A stretch of 10,363 nucleotides of DNA from an uncultured bacterium (GCA_937924555.1 CALDSN010000124.1:1-10363); one strand, 5' to 3'; positions 1 through 7,657 are shown, counted from the stretch's first letter. Program-made: numbers and translations. The notes: generated from the sequence alone by a model not told the origin.

Positions 1-145
1 TCATCTCGGGGGGAGTGGGGATATCAGGTTGACCGATGTTTAAATGATACACTTTTATGCCTTTGGCTTTCGCTGCCACGGCATAGGGCATAAGCTTGCG
101 GATGGGGGATGCCTGAATTTCCAAAGCGCGTTTTGAAAGCTCCAT
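1..145 (-). CDS. PLP-dependent aminotransferase, class I/II (N-terminal fragment)
   Basis: Only the first 48 codons are present; the gene runs off the left edge. The ATG at 145-143 is preceded by AAGGAT at a usable distance. The translation starts MELSKRALEIQASPIRKL and continues into HLNIGQPDIPTPPEM. The 'NIGQPDIPTP' stretch is the substrate-side N-terminal motif of fold-type I aspartate/aromatic aminotransferases (Aminotran_1_2), and the SPIRKL-type first helix is common in this group. Such enzymes move an amino group between an amino acid and a 2-oxo acid in the cytoplasm using PLP. The catalytic lysine and arginine lie outside the window, so substrate range cannot be judged. It is on the same strand as the dehydrogenase pair, but a terminator at 400-433 separates them, so it is a separate transcription unit. 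Family is fairly sure; specificity is unknown. Confidence 0.85.
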   Translation of the reverse strand, partial: MELSKRALEIQASPIRKLMPYAVAAKAKGIKVYHLNIGQPDIPTPPEM

Positions 146-179
146 TATTCAATCCTTAAATGTTATTTTTCCTATAGTG

Positions 180-209
180 CCTATATTTGGAAGTCTTAAA
201 ATAAGACAA
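180..209 (-). promoter_or_regulatory. possible promoter of the aminotransferase gene, with small dyad
   Basis: On the minus strand a TTGTCT (-35, 209-204) and TATAGG (-10, 185-180) are 18 bases apart, about 35 bases upstream of the aminotransferase ATG. A perfect GTCTTA-AAA-TAAGAC dyad (193-207) overlaps the -35 and could be an operator. The hexamers match the consensus only partly, so this is a guess from position and spacing. Nothing else is recognisable between 146 and 399. Confidence 0.3.
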
Positions 210-399
210 GGAAAATCTTCACTTTCAGCCCATTCTCATAGCTCATAATCCCGTTTTTCTGTCCTGTTTACGAGACACCATTTTACCCAATATTTCGTTA
301 TTCCATCTGTGCTATGCTCTTACGCCTTTTTCAGCACTCTCCCCGCTGCTTATTCTATCGCTCACTTCGCTAAGTGTTGCACCCAATATCTCAGGCAAT

Positions 400-433
400 A
401 AAAAACCCCTCTCGCACAAAGCTGAAGAGGGGT
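400..433 (-). terminator. rho-independent terminator of the dehydrogenase operon
   Basis: A perfect 7-bp stem (CCCCTCT at 406-412 with AGAGGGG at 426-432), extended by one A-T pair, encloses a 13-base loop. Six A on the plus strand (400-405) become the U-tract on the minus strand. It lies 23 bases past the stop codon of the 384-residue flavoprotein gene, so it ends that operon before the aminotransferase gene. Confidence 0.85.
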
Positions 434-455
434 GAATATAAGCTGTTTATATGTT

Positions 456-1610
456 CTATTTGAACTTTTCTTCTCCGCTGAACTCGCGATAGGGATCAAA
501 GCTCTTTAGCACTCTTTCATCATCACTTGTCATATTGCCGTTGCAGATGCGGGTAACCAGTTCACCCATGCCCGGACCAAGCATAAAGCCCTGTCCGCAC
601 ATCCCCACGGCATTGATGAGGTTTGGCACCTCCCTGCTAAGCCCAACGACGGGGAAACCATCGGGAGTCATGGGATATTGCCCTCGCCAGGTACGGCGTA
701 CTTTCAGGTTACGCAGTCTGGGGTATATGTGTAGCATGCGTTTGCTGCACATGGGCAGGAATTCAGATGTACTGCGGTTATCGATACCCAATATGGCAGG
801 CTCGGGAGTGATGCAAAACACCACCTGTCCTTCATGGTTTTGATAGAAATAGAAGTTGGCGCTTCCCGGGGCTTTGCGCATATCGATCACCATGGGACCG
901 AAGAAACGCGCCACCGGCTCTGTGATACCTGCTTCGTGGTTATCCGGGAACACAGGCAAATCCAGCTTCAGCATTGCACCAATCTCGCGGGCGTTATTTC
1001 CGGCAGCATTCACCACCTTGGCACAGGCATAGCTGCCCTTATCTGTTTTAACTGCACTAATCTTATCCCCTGAAGTATCAAAGCCCGTAACACGCTCGTT
1101 GAAGCAGAAATCTACCCCTGCCTTAAGCGCATGGAAGTAATAGGAAGAAGTAACCATCAATGGGCTGCAAGAGCCATCTTCCGGGGAATAGGTGGAGCCG
1201 ATTAAGCCATCCATCAATATTCCCGGCACAATCTCATTATATTCCTCGGGGCTGAGCCATTTGATATTAAGACCGAAGCTAAGCTGAATCTTCATCAGGT
1301 CTTGCAAAGCCTTGGCATCTTTCTCGTTATAGGCGGGATAGCTGTAACCGTTGCTCATCCAGCCGATATCATCGCCCATTTCCTCGTGCCAGGTACGCAT
1401 AATCTCAATGGAACGCAAACAAACGCTAATCTTGCCAAAGTCCGAATGCGTAGCACGCACCCCGCCAATAGCTTTCTTGTTGTTCTCTTGTCCCGGACCA
1501 TGCTCCGGATCAATCACCAAAACTTTGTTACCGCTCATGGCAAGGTAATAAGCGGTAGGCAAGCCAATTGAACCTGCTCCAATCACGATTACATCATATA
1601 TCTTGCTCAT
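456..1610 (-). CDS. FAD-dependent oxidoreductase, DAO family (sarcosine oxidase beta / HcnC / PDH-beta-like subunit)
   Basis: A 384-residue cytoplasmic flavoprotein. The N-terminal Rossmann motif VIVIGAGSIGLPTAYYLA (residues 7-24) binds the ADP part of FAD; VVNAAGNNA (199-207) and GQYPMTPDGFPVVG (310-323) followed by GMCGQGFMLGPGMGELV (336-352) are the later FAD contacts typical of the D-amino acid oxidase (DAO) family. Length suits the beta subunits of sarcosine oxidase, hydrogen cyanide synthase (HcnC) and dye-linked L-proline dehydrogenase, which oxidise the C-N bond of a secondary or small amino acid. The ATG is embedded in ATGA, overlapping the stop of the upstream 692-residue gene, with GGGAG at 1617-1621 inside that gene, so the two are translationally coupled and probably form one complex. 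Substrate (proline, hydroxyproline, sarcosine, glycine or a D-amino acid) is not decidable by eye. Confidence 0.88.
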   Translation of the reverse strand: MSKIYDVIVIGAGSIGLPTAYYLAMSGNKVLVIDPEHGPGQENNKKAIGGVRATHSDFGKISVCLRSIEIMRTWHEEMGDDIGWMSNGYSYPAYNEKDAKALQDLMKIQLSFGLNIKWLSPEEYNEIVPGILMDGLIGSTYSPEDGSCSPLMVTSSYYFHALKAGVDFCFNERVTGFDTSGDKISAVKTDKGSYACAKVVNAAGNNAREIGAMLKLDLPVFPDNHEAGITEPVARFFGPMVIDMRKAPGSANFYFYQNHEGQVVFCITPEPAILGIDNRSTSEFLPMCSKRMLHIYPRLRNLKVRRTWRGQYPMTPDGFPVVGLSREVPNLINAVGMCGQGFMLGPGMGELVTRICNGNMTSDDERVLKSFDPYREFSGEEKFK

Positions 1611-3685
1611 TTCACGCTCCCATCAGGAAACTTGGATAGGGGAATCTCTATAAATAGCGGTCGTTTGGTATTCGGCACCACATCCGTAACAGGGATGCCT
1701 TCCTCGCGCAACAATCCTTTTATCATCACTTCGCAGGTCTTTGCCCCGCAAGGTCCCATTCCTGCGCGGGTGATGGCTTTAATCTGGTTCAAATCGCTAA
1801 TTCCACTGCGGATGAGGCTACGCACCGCACCCACCGTAACCCTTTCACACAGGCAGATCATGGCATCATCGGCAAGCCTTTCGGGGACTATGGGCTGGGG
1901 CAGGGCTGCGCTAACTTCCTCAGCTTGGATGATAAACCCGGCAATCTGCTTGGCAATTGCCTTTGGCACACTGAACTTCACAATCTGGCTATGCTGTTTG
2001 GCATAGCTTTGCACGGCGATAACCGCATACTTGCCCAAGGGCTTGGCATCTATATCCACCAAGGGCAATTCGTCACCAACCTTAACTTCATGATTGCCAA
2101 CCTCATACACGAGGCTTACAATAGGCATCTCCTTATCCTTGCGATAGTCCACCAAAGTGATGGCTAAACCGGGACAGATAAGAAGACACTTGCCGCAACC
2201 AATGCAGCTTCCGCTATATTTTGGCACCGCCATCAGGCTGCCATCTTCCGTATGAATGGAATTGGTGGGGCACACTGTGGTGCAGGGATTACAAGGTATC
2301 TCTTGCAGACAGTGGATAACGGGGAACACACCCTCTTCGCTATCCGAAGTGTTATAGCCCTTCACCATGCCCGGATGTGCTTTCAGTGCTTCGGCTTTGG
2401 CATACCATTCATCCGGCACAGGGTTACCCGTTTCACCGGATAGGGCAGAGGCAATCTTCAAGCCTGCAATCTTGCCATTGAACATGGCAGAGCTTGCTTC
2501 GGCAATCTCCAGGGCATCACCCGCAGAATCAACCGGCAAACCTGCTGCTTCGGCTTCCATGGTGAATTCGCTTAAGGGGTCTAAGCCCACAGCTATCAGG
2601 ATGGTGTCGCAGGTAAAGGTCTTTTCCGTGCCATTTATCGCTTGGAATTTACTGTCAATCTCGGTAATCGTGATGCTCTCCACCGCTTCCTTGCCACTGG
2701 CGCAAAGAATGCTGTGCGAGGTGTAAATCGGCACGCCCAGGCGTTTCAGCTTGTCGGCATGCACTTTGTAACCACCGCAAACCGGCATGGCTTCCACCAA
2801 ACCCACCACCTCAATACCTGCTTGTAAAGCATGGTAACCGGCAATAAGACCCACATTTCCGCCTCCGATGATGAACAGACGCTGCGTGGGACGCACCAGG
2901 TCTCTATTTACCAAGGTCTGGAAGGCACCTGCGCCATAGATGCGGGCAAGGTTATTACCGGGAAAGCGCAAGAACTTCTCCCGCGCACCCGCTGCGTTTA
3001 GTATCCGTTTGGGGCTTACAATCTTGTACACACCATCTTTAAGGATGCCAACCTTCTTGTCGCTGAACACAAACACCGCAGTGCTATTAAGCCAAACTTC
3101 CACCCCGGGAAAACTCATCACCTCTGCGGCAAGCAGCTTGCCAATATCGTGTCCACGGGTTCCGGCACGGCTATCTTCTTCCGAGCCGAAGAACTTGTGG
3201 GTTTGCAGCACCAGCTTGCCACCCAGGGCATTTTTATCATCTATCAACAGCACCGGGATATTCTTTTTGCCCAGCTCGATGGCAGCAGAGAGCCCCGCAG
3301 GACCTCCGCCAATGATTAGCACTTCCGTGCTGATATGCTCAATCGGGGCAAAGCTTGTGGGTGCATCATCGGCTGGCAGGGTAGCAAGCCCTTCCACACT
3401 CTGCACAATCATGTTTTGCGTAACAGCCACCATGCAGGATTTAACCGAAACCCCATTGGCAATTACGCTGCACTTGGCACACTGTCCATTGGCACAAAAG
3501 ATGCCCTGCGCTCCGCCATCCTTGTGGTGGTGACCAAAGATGGAAATCCCATTGGCAATCAGCGCGGAAGAGATCATTTCTCCCCGGCGTGCCTTTAGCG
3601 GGCTTCCATTCCAATAAAAGTTGATTTCTTCCAATTCCGGCACTTCAAGAATTGGATGGGTGGTGATGCGATTGTCATTCACCAT
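1607..3685 (-). CDS. multi-domain FAD / iron-sulfur oxidoreductase (sarcosine oxidase alpha / HcnAB-like, with ferredoxin and BFD domains)
   Basis: A 692-residue protein when started at ATG 3685. Domains in order: a 2Fe-2S ferredoxin-like segment with Cys64, Cys69, Cys72 and Cys84 (Fer2_4 type); an FAD Rossmann motif VLIIGGGPAGLSAA (122-135); a second, NAD(P)-type Rossmann motif FIIGGGNVGLIAG (271-283); a ferredoxin-like insert with Cys459/465/468/472 and Cys494/497/500/504 (CxxCxxCxxxCP in the second set), fit for two 4Fe-4S clusters; and a C-terminal BFD-like 2Fe-2S motif with Cys611, Cys613, Cys646 and Cys651. This resembles HcnA and HcnB fused into one chain with an added ferredoxin. By family knowledge the beta partner (456-1610) oxidises the amino acid and this chain relays the electrons onward. 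All cluster cysteines look intact. First gene of a two-gene operon. The reading frame stays open upstream to GTG 3727, but see the ribosome site. Confidence 0.87.
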   Translation of the reverse strand: MVNDNRITTHPILEVPELEEINFYWNGSPLKARRGEMISSALIANGISIFGHHHKDGGAQGIFCANGQCAKCSVIANGVSVKSCMVAVTQNMIVQSVEGLATLPADDAPTSFAPIEHISTEVLIIGGGPAGLSAAIELGKKNIPVLLIDDKNALGGKLVLQTHKFFGSEEDSRAGTRGHDIGKLLAAEVMSFPGVEVWLNSTAVFVFSDKKVGILKDGVYKIVSPKRILNAAGAREKFLRFPGNNLARIYGAGAFQTLVNRDLVRPTQRLFIIGGGNVGLIAGYHALQAGIEVVGLVEAMPVCGGYKVHADKLKRLGVPIYTSHSILCASGKEAVESITITEIDSKFQAINGTEKTFTCDTILIAVGLDPLSEFTMEAEAAGLPVDSAGDALEIAEASSAMFNGKIAGLKIASALSGETGNPVPDEWYAKAEALKAHPGMVKGYNTSDSEEGVFPVIHCLQEIPCNPCTTVCPTNSIHTEDGSLMAVPKYSGSCIGCGKCLLICPGLAITLVDYRKDKEMPIVSLVYEVGNHEVKVGDELPLVDIDAKPLGKYAVIAVQSYAKQHSQIVKFSVPKAIAKQIAGFIIQAEEVSAALPQPIVPERLADDAMICLCERVTVGAVRSLIRSGISDLNQIKAITRAGMGPCGAKTCEVMIKGLLREEGIPVTDVVPNTKRPLFIEIPLSKFPDGSVK

Positions 3686-3694
3686 GGCGAAAAA

Positions 3695-3700
3695 CTCCTT
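3695..3700 (-). promoter_or_regulatory. ribosome binding site that sets the start of the 692-residue flavoprotein
   Basis: AAGGAG reads on the minus strand nine bases before the ATG at 3685. The frame is open 14 codons further to a GTG at 3727, but no comparable site precedes that GTG. The extra residues (MEARCQAAIKEFFA) would also lie ahead of the usual HPIL-containing N-terminus of this family. The ATG start is therefore preferred. Confidence 0.75.
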
Positions 3701-3748
3701 TATAGCGGCTTGGCAACGTGCTTCCACCGTTTGTCATATTTGCGGATT

Positions 3749-3777
3749 ACAAAGTTTGTGCCCTAGCTCTTTGTCAA
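3749..3777 (-). promoter_or_regulatory. possible promoter/operator of the dehydrogenase operon
   Basis: On the minus strand a full TTGACA (3777-3772) lies upstream of the flavoprotein gene. The best -10-like hexamer, TGTAAT (3751-3746), is 20 bases away, which is too long for a standard sigma70 promoter. An ACAAAG...CTTTGT dyad (3749-3754 and 3769-3774) overlaps both boxes and might be a repressor site or might compensate for spacing. Suggestive only. Confidence 0.25.
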
Positions 3778-3967
3778 GGGAAATAGCGAACTGATAATAG
3801 CATCAATAACCAATGAAGAATGTTATAACCTAAAAGAGCGAGTGATGTCTGACTATAAAACAATGTATGCGACCTATTATCTTGACAATTATACGAAGCA
3901 TGCTTTTGTGGATTTTTATATGTAGATAAGAACAACTGAATGATCTATTTGGTAGAGGACAAGAACA

Positions 3968-6745
3968 ATGGAACTGGTACTTGACAAACTAATTGACATA
4001 ATATTGATCTATTTCAGTCAAAAGTGGAGTTATGGATCAGAGAGTATCTTTACACGGAAGCGTATTTCAGCAGAAATACAAAGATCTCTTATGCAAGTGA
4101 TTAGTGAATTCGAACCTTTTTTCGTGAGTGAAAATATCTCTGAGGTAAAACAAAAGATACTATTAGAGTGTTGTGGAAGAGAATTAAAAAAGGTATTAGC
4201 AGAACCCGATATTGTATTCAAAAATTCCATCAATGTCACGAAACTTATGGAAAGCATTTATCCGAAAGGGAGCTACCCACAAGAGATATGTGATGAGGAT
4301 CTCAACAGTTTGTTTAGTGTCGTATTCTCTGGCATTATGAAAGCTGTGCTATCGTATTCCCCAGTTTTAGAGGCATGGAAGCTTGAGAAGTATAAGGACG
4401 ATGCTAGGAGGTTTGATACAATAGCCGAAGGCGTTAAAAATATTCTTCGCGAACTTGTTAAAACCACTGAAGCAAATTCACTTAATACTGACAAGCTGTT
4501 AACCCGGGTTAAAACAACACTTTTTACACAAGGTATGTTTAATATTGAAATTTCCGGTTTGCGTGGAGAAAGACCCGACGCAGTACAGATGGACAAATGC
4601 TTCATACTTCCACAAATTGAGCTAATCATGAATGACTCGCACAAGAAAACAAAACTACAATCTAATCAAGCAAAGCAACTAGAAACATTACAAGAGATGT
4701 TAGATACAATATGTGCGGCAAATTCTAAGAATATTGTGTATGGAGTCCCTGGGATTGGCAAGAGCACATGGACTAGATGGATAAATATGAATATGTTACA
4801 AGGCTCGATAGAAATAATACCTATTCTAGTTAAATGTAGAGATACACTATGTAAGGAGAATCTTCCCTCATTAATAGACATTATTAGAGAGATGGTTGGT
4901 GTTCATCTATGCGACGAAATTACTCCACAAACTCTGCGGGAGTGGATTGATAGTCATAAAGTCATTATTATATTTGATGGTTTTGATGAGGTCCCTCCTG
5001 GAAAGAGAGATAATGTCTCTTTATGGATAAAAGTCCTACTAAACTCTATTGGTTCATCCCCCGTTCTAATTACATCAAGGGCTATCACCACTCAACATCT
5101 TGATCAACTTGGAAGTTCTTGGAAGTATTGGAGTATCAAAAGCTTTACACAAACGCAGATAGTGGAGTATATTGATAAGTGGTATAGATACTCTCCACTA
5201 CTAACTAATGACTCAAGAGTAGTTGATTCAGTGAAGCTAGCATCGGAATGGATGAGTGATGCTACTCTTAGACCACTTGTTTCTGTTCCCTTGATGTTAA
5301 CGACAATTCTAATGGTTCATCATATGGACGGGAAACTACCCAAAGGGAGAGCTAATCTATATGAAAGGTATATTAATGGTATGCTTGAATTATGGGATAG
5401 TAGGTCAGGAGTTGTCGCTCAAACTAGTATGACAACTTCTCAAAAAAAAGATATCTTGACCCAATTAGCTATTCACTTTCATTTTAACGAAGTTGAGGTT
5501 CTAGATGATTCAGAAATGGAGGTATTTATTGAGGCAGCGGAAAAAAAAGTAAAGTGCTCATGTACCACAGCAGAGGTTCTTACTCTGTTGAAAGAGAGAA
5601 CAGGATTATTAGTTGGCCCCGGTACATGGAGTTTCATTCATAAAAACATCAGTGAATTTCTTGTTGCACAAGCAGTAAAGGACGGACACCTAGTTACAAA
5701 TAATGGGACTAGAATAGATAGATTCAAGTTGTATAATGAACGTAGTAACGATAGATGGAGCTATGTTTTGCTTTTCTGGATTGGGCTTTCGACAATTTCC
5801 GAATTGCATGATTTTGTAAATCAACTTGTTTCTGATGATGATTACACTAATTCAGGTGTAGCTCTTGAGATATTGTATGACCAATCGGATACTGGAAGAT
5901 TAACTGAACCTTGGTATTCAGAGACACTCAAACAATTGCTTAGTCATGATTATTTTTCCAAAAAGTCCGATAATGATAGGATAGATCTTAACTACTTAGC
6001 GTATCCAAGTCCAATTACAGATGCTAGTGAAATATCTCATGTTAATTTTCTGTATAAATGGCAAGCTACTCCATTGGCACCAACTAAGTTGCTTTGTGAA
6101 TTGATTAGTACAAGCACATTATCCATAGGGCAAGTTCTTGCATGCCATAAGTCAATTCTTCTTCCTGTGTGGTTAGGTTCATTTGATTTATGCAGGGAAA
6201 GAGAAGATTATGAGTATCTGTTATCTCAATGTAATGAGGACAATCCCACATTATGGGATGCAAGAGCATTTACATATACATGGTTCATCGACAATGTGTT
6301 TTGTAATCAGCAAATTCCTGTGTCAGATTATATGGATATACTGGAAAAGGCAATCCCATCATTGCAAGGGACTTTCACCTTTCATTTATTAGGCTACTTT
6401 ACCAAAGTGATTCATGACTTCAAGAATAGATTGAGAAGCTACGAGTTGAATAAATCAGATTATAAACGTCTGGTAAACGAAATATTGAAATTACAGCAGT
6501 ATCGGCTGAGTGAAGAATGGTTGTTACTTACTGCAAAGTACAAGTTTTATAATGATCGAACGAATGATTTGCTAAGCTACAGCATAAGGTCTATCGTTGA
6601 TGGTATAAGAGAGGGTTTACTTGCGGATAGCGATGATACTGCTACACTCTCGGCGTTTGTCGAAGATCTCATGTTTAAACGAGATGTGATGTTATCAGAT
6701 TTGTCCAATGATATGGTGAATAAGTCTAGTGATGTGTATATGTAA
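3968..6745 (+). CDS. NACHT-domain STAND NTPase, bacterial NLR-like candidate defence protein
   Basis: A 925-residue protein with an unmistakable NACHT core: Walker A GVPGIGKST (259-267), Walker B IIIFDGFDEVP (333-343), a strand ending in ITSR (368-371), the helical stretch PLMLTTILMVHH (441-452), LPKGRANLYERYINGMLELW (457-476), and SFIHKNISEFLVAQA (555-569), equivalent to the F.H...QE.LAA signature. Such STAND ATPases switch between ADP-bound monomer and ATP-bound oligomer; bacterial members (bNACHT, Avs-like) sense phage and trigger an effector. Residues 1-230 are helical-looking and match no effector I know (no TIR, nuclease or protease motif). Residues 600-925 show no leucine-rich or TPR pattern and are presumably the sensor. 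No signal peptide or membrane segment. ATG is supported by AGAGGA (3954-3959), eight bases upstream. The gene stands alone and is visibly richer in A/T and in ATA/AGA codons than its neighbours, suggesting horizontal acquisition. NACHT call is sure; defence role is inference. Confidence 0.9.
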   Translation: MELVLDKLIDIILIYFSQKWSYGSESIFTRKRISAEIQRSLMQVISEFEPFFVSENISEVKQKILLECCGRELKKVLAEPDIVFKNSINVTKLMESIYPKGSYPQEICDEDLNSLFSVVFSGIMKAVLSYSPVLEAWKLEKYKDDARRFDTIAEGVKNILRELVKTTEANSLNTDKLLTRVKTTLFTQGMFNIEISGLRGERPDAVQMDKCFILPQIELIMNDSHKKTKLQSNQAKQLETLQEMLDTICAANSKNIVYGVPGIGKSTWTRWINMNMLQGSIEIIPILVKCRDTLCKENLPSLIDIIREMVGVHLCDEITPQTLREWIDSHKVIIIFDGFDEVPPGKRDNVSLWIKVLLNSIGSSPVLITSRAITTQHLDQLGSSWKYWSIKSFTQTQIVEYIDKWYRYSPLLTNDSRVVDSVKLASEWMSDATLRPLVSVPLMLTTILMVHHMDGKLPKGRANLYERYINGMLELWDSRSGVVAQTSMTTSQKKDILTQLAIHFHFNEVEVLDDSEMEVFIEAAEKKVKCSCTTAEVLTLLKERTGLLVGPGTWSFIHKNISEFLVAQAVKDGHLVTNNGTRIDRFKLYNERSNDRWSYVLLFWIGLSTISELHDFVNQLVSDDDYTNSGVALEILYDQSDTGRLTEPWYSETLKQLLSHDYFSKKSDNDRIDLNYLAYPSPITDASEISHVNFLYKWQATPLAPTKLLCELISTSTLSIGQVLACHKSILLPVWLGSFDLCREREDYEYLLSQCNEDNPTLWDARAFTYTWFIDNVFCNQQIPVSDYMDILEKAIPSLQGTFTFHLLGYFTKVIHDFKNRLRSYELNKSDYKRLVNEILKLQQYRLSEEWLLLTAKYKFYNDRTNDLLSYSIRSIVDGIREGLLADSDDTATLSAFVEDLMFKRDVMLSDLSNDMVNKSSDVYM

Positions 6746-6877
6746 TATTTTCAATATATTGTGCTCATAACAGACATTATGGTACAAACCATGCATCAGA
6801 CAGTTGTTGTTTAGTTGAATATAAGTCGGAAATCTTGTAGTTGACCTATTTGTTGCAGTTGTATGGGGATTTCACTT

Positions 6878-7041
6878 CTAGAACATTCTATGTATCAAGT
6901 ACGCATTAAGCTTTACCTCTCTATCCAGATACTTATAATCGTAAACCACAAGTAACCTATTCTGTTAATAGCCTCAACATTGTCATGGATCTTGCGGGGT
7001 TGTTATGCCCTTATATCTTGCATTATTGAATACCACAAAAT
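6878..7041 (-). pseudogene. degenerate 3' fragment related to the 148-residue gene at 7658-8104
   Basis: The minus-strand translation near 6908-6950 ends RLLVVYDYKYLDREVKL, which aligns with GLLPEVYDYAHLDREM at the C-terminus of the intact gene 750 bases away. DNA is also alike (for example ATCCAGAT and ATAATCGTA shared in register). Further upstream, QDIRA (7020-7006) matches EEIYA and IHDNVEAINR matches the ISVKRAVEAG region. This needs a one-base frame change near 6950, and a TAA interrupts the frame after QDIRA. Similarity fades at about 7041, where the inverted-repeat element begins, as if that element truncated the gene. The end is set at the next in-frame TAG (6880-6878). It is an old paralogous fragment, not a recent duplication, because identity is moderate. 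Confidence 0.5.
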
Positions 7042-7046
7042 CCCCT

Positions 7047-7324
7047 AGGGCGAAATAGTATAGCGATGGGTTCGGAGTGCCGCAGGCACTTAAGACCCTC
7101 GTTCCGTGCCCCCACATAGATAGCCCCATAGGGCGACATTATAAGGGACGAGGGGGTAGGGGTGTTCTGCCATGCAAACATATGTGTCTTATAACTGAGT
7201 ATAAACCAAACCTGCAATGGATCTTGTGTCGCCCTGTGGGGCTTATTCGTTCCTCCGGACCTTACGAGGGTCTTAAGCCTGCTATGCGCAAGGCTACGAA
7301 CCCATCGCTATACTATGCCGCCCT
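7047..7324. repeat. nested inverted duplication of a roughly 95-bp repeat unit
   Basis: The left unit (7047-7138) is repeated in reverse complement as the right unit (7227-7324), separated by 88 bases. Perfectly matching blocks are 7055-7074 with 7297-7316 (20 bp) and 7089-7102 with 7264-7277 (14 bp). A third block, 7122-7138 with 7227-7243, is 16 of 17. The intervals between blocks have diverged and differ in length. A further TTATAAG/CTTATAA pair (7139-7145, 7188-7194) nests inside. Both outer ends read AGGGCG into the unit. The structure could fold into a long branched hairpin as RNA or a cruciform as DNA. No transposase or conserved protein is encoded. It is likely a dispersed intergenic repeat present twice in opposite orientation. 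Confidence 0.8.
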
Positions 7325-7346
7325 ATGAGCCTAATTCTTCCGCACA

Positions 7347-7364
7347 GAGCATATAATAATGCTC
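7347..7364. other. short perfect hairpin
   Basis: GAGCAT (7347-7352) and ATGCTC (7359-7364) form a 6-bp perfect stem around an AT-only 6-base loop. Neither strand has a following T-run, so it does not look like an intrinsic terminator. It lies between the two larger inverted-repeat structures. Confidence 0.3.
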
Positions 7365-7409
7365 ATAACGCTGAGTGTTAAATGCGCTAAAAGGAAAAAA
7401 AGAATAGAG

Positions 7410-7593
7410 ACTGGATTCCAGCGCAGGAGACTGTGTGAAAAGATAATCAGTGGAATGATATTGTTTTCACACACCATATTCTGAGCAATTCAGGGGCTTC
7501 TCACCTATTATATGAATTCAGTTGAACTATGAATTCGTCTGTCAGGCCTCATGTTGTTTAATTTTCACACAGTCTCGCAGGCTGGAATCCAGT
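7410..7593. mobile_element. MITE-like element with 32-bp terminal inverted repeats
   Basis: The 32-base left end (7410-7441, starting ACTGGATTCCAGC) and right end (7562-7593) are reverse complements at 28 of 32 positions. The four mismatches are one contiguous block: both ends carry GCAG on the plus strand, so the block sits in the same direction although the arms are inverted. The inner 10 bases of the left arm (TGTGTGAAAA, 7432-7441) also pair perfectly with a third copy at 7464-7473, giving an alternative small hairpin. The 120-base interior encodes nothing recognisable and has two ATGAATTC direct repeats (7512, 7529). No clear target-site duplication is visible. It is either a non-autonomous miniature transposon or a structured intergenic repeat. 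Confidence 0.6.
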
Positions 7594-7657
7594 TCTGTTA
7601 AAACTCTGTTCTATCAACACGGAGGTGACATTATTTCCTGTCAATTATATGACTAAG

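Larger units (their letters stand above)
6746..7657. other. decayed, repeat-rich gene-free stretch
   Basis: No intact gene is supported here. It holds a degenerate gene remnant (6878-7041), a nested inverted duplication (7047-7324), a small hairpin (7347-7364) and an element with terminal inverted repeats (7410-7593). The first 130 bases after the NACHT stop show no convincing terminator; only a short CAATATATTG palindrome follows the stop codon. The final 60 bases before the next gene contain a TGACA...TGTCA dyad (7626-7643) of unclear meaning. Open frames across 7023-7328 are by-products of the inverted repeat. Confidence 0.6.

Noticed and set aside
2940..3533. 197-codon plus-strand open frame
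   Set aside because: It is antisense to the well-supported multi-cofactor flavoprotein, has no recognisable domain and reflects the codon bias of the real gene.
3882..3887. Plus-strand TTGACA as -35 of a NACHT promoter
   Set aside because: No acceptable -10 lies 16-18 bases downstream; TATATG is about 29 bases away. The true promoter of the NACHT gene was not found.
7077..7328. 83-codon plus-strand frame and an opposing 64-codon frame (7023-7217)
   Set aside because: Both run through the inverted-repeat units, have no ribosome site and show unprotein-like composition; they are by-products of the repeat.
7410..7593. Retron-like msr/msd or CRISPR-like structure
   Set aside because: No reverse transcriptase or cas gene is in the window, the repeat is a single inverted pair and there are no regularly spaced direct repeats.
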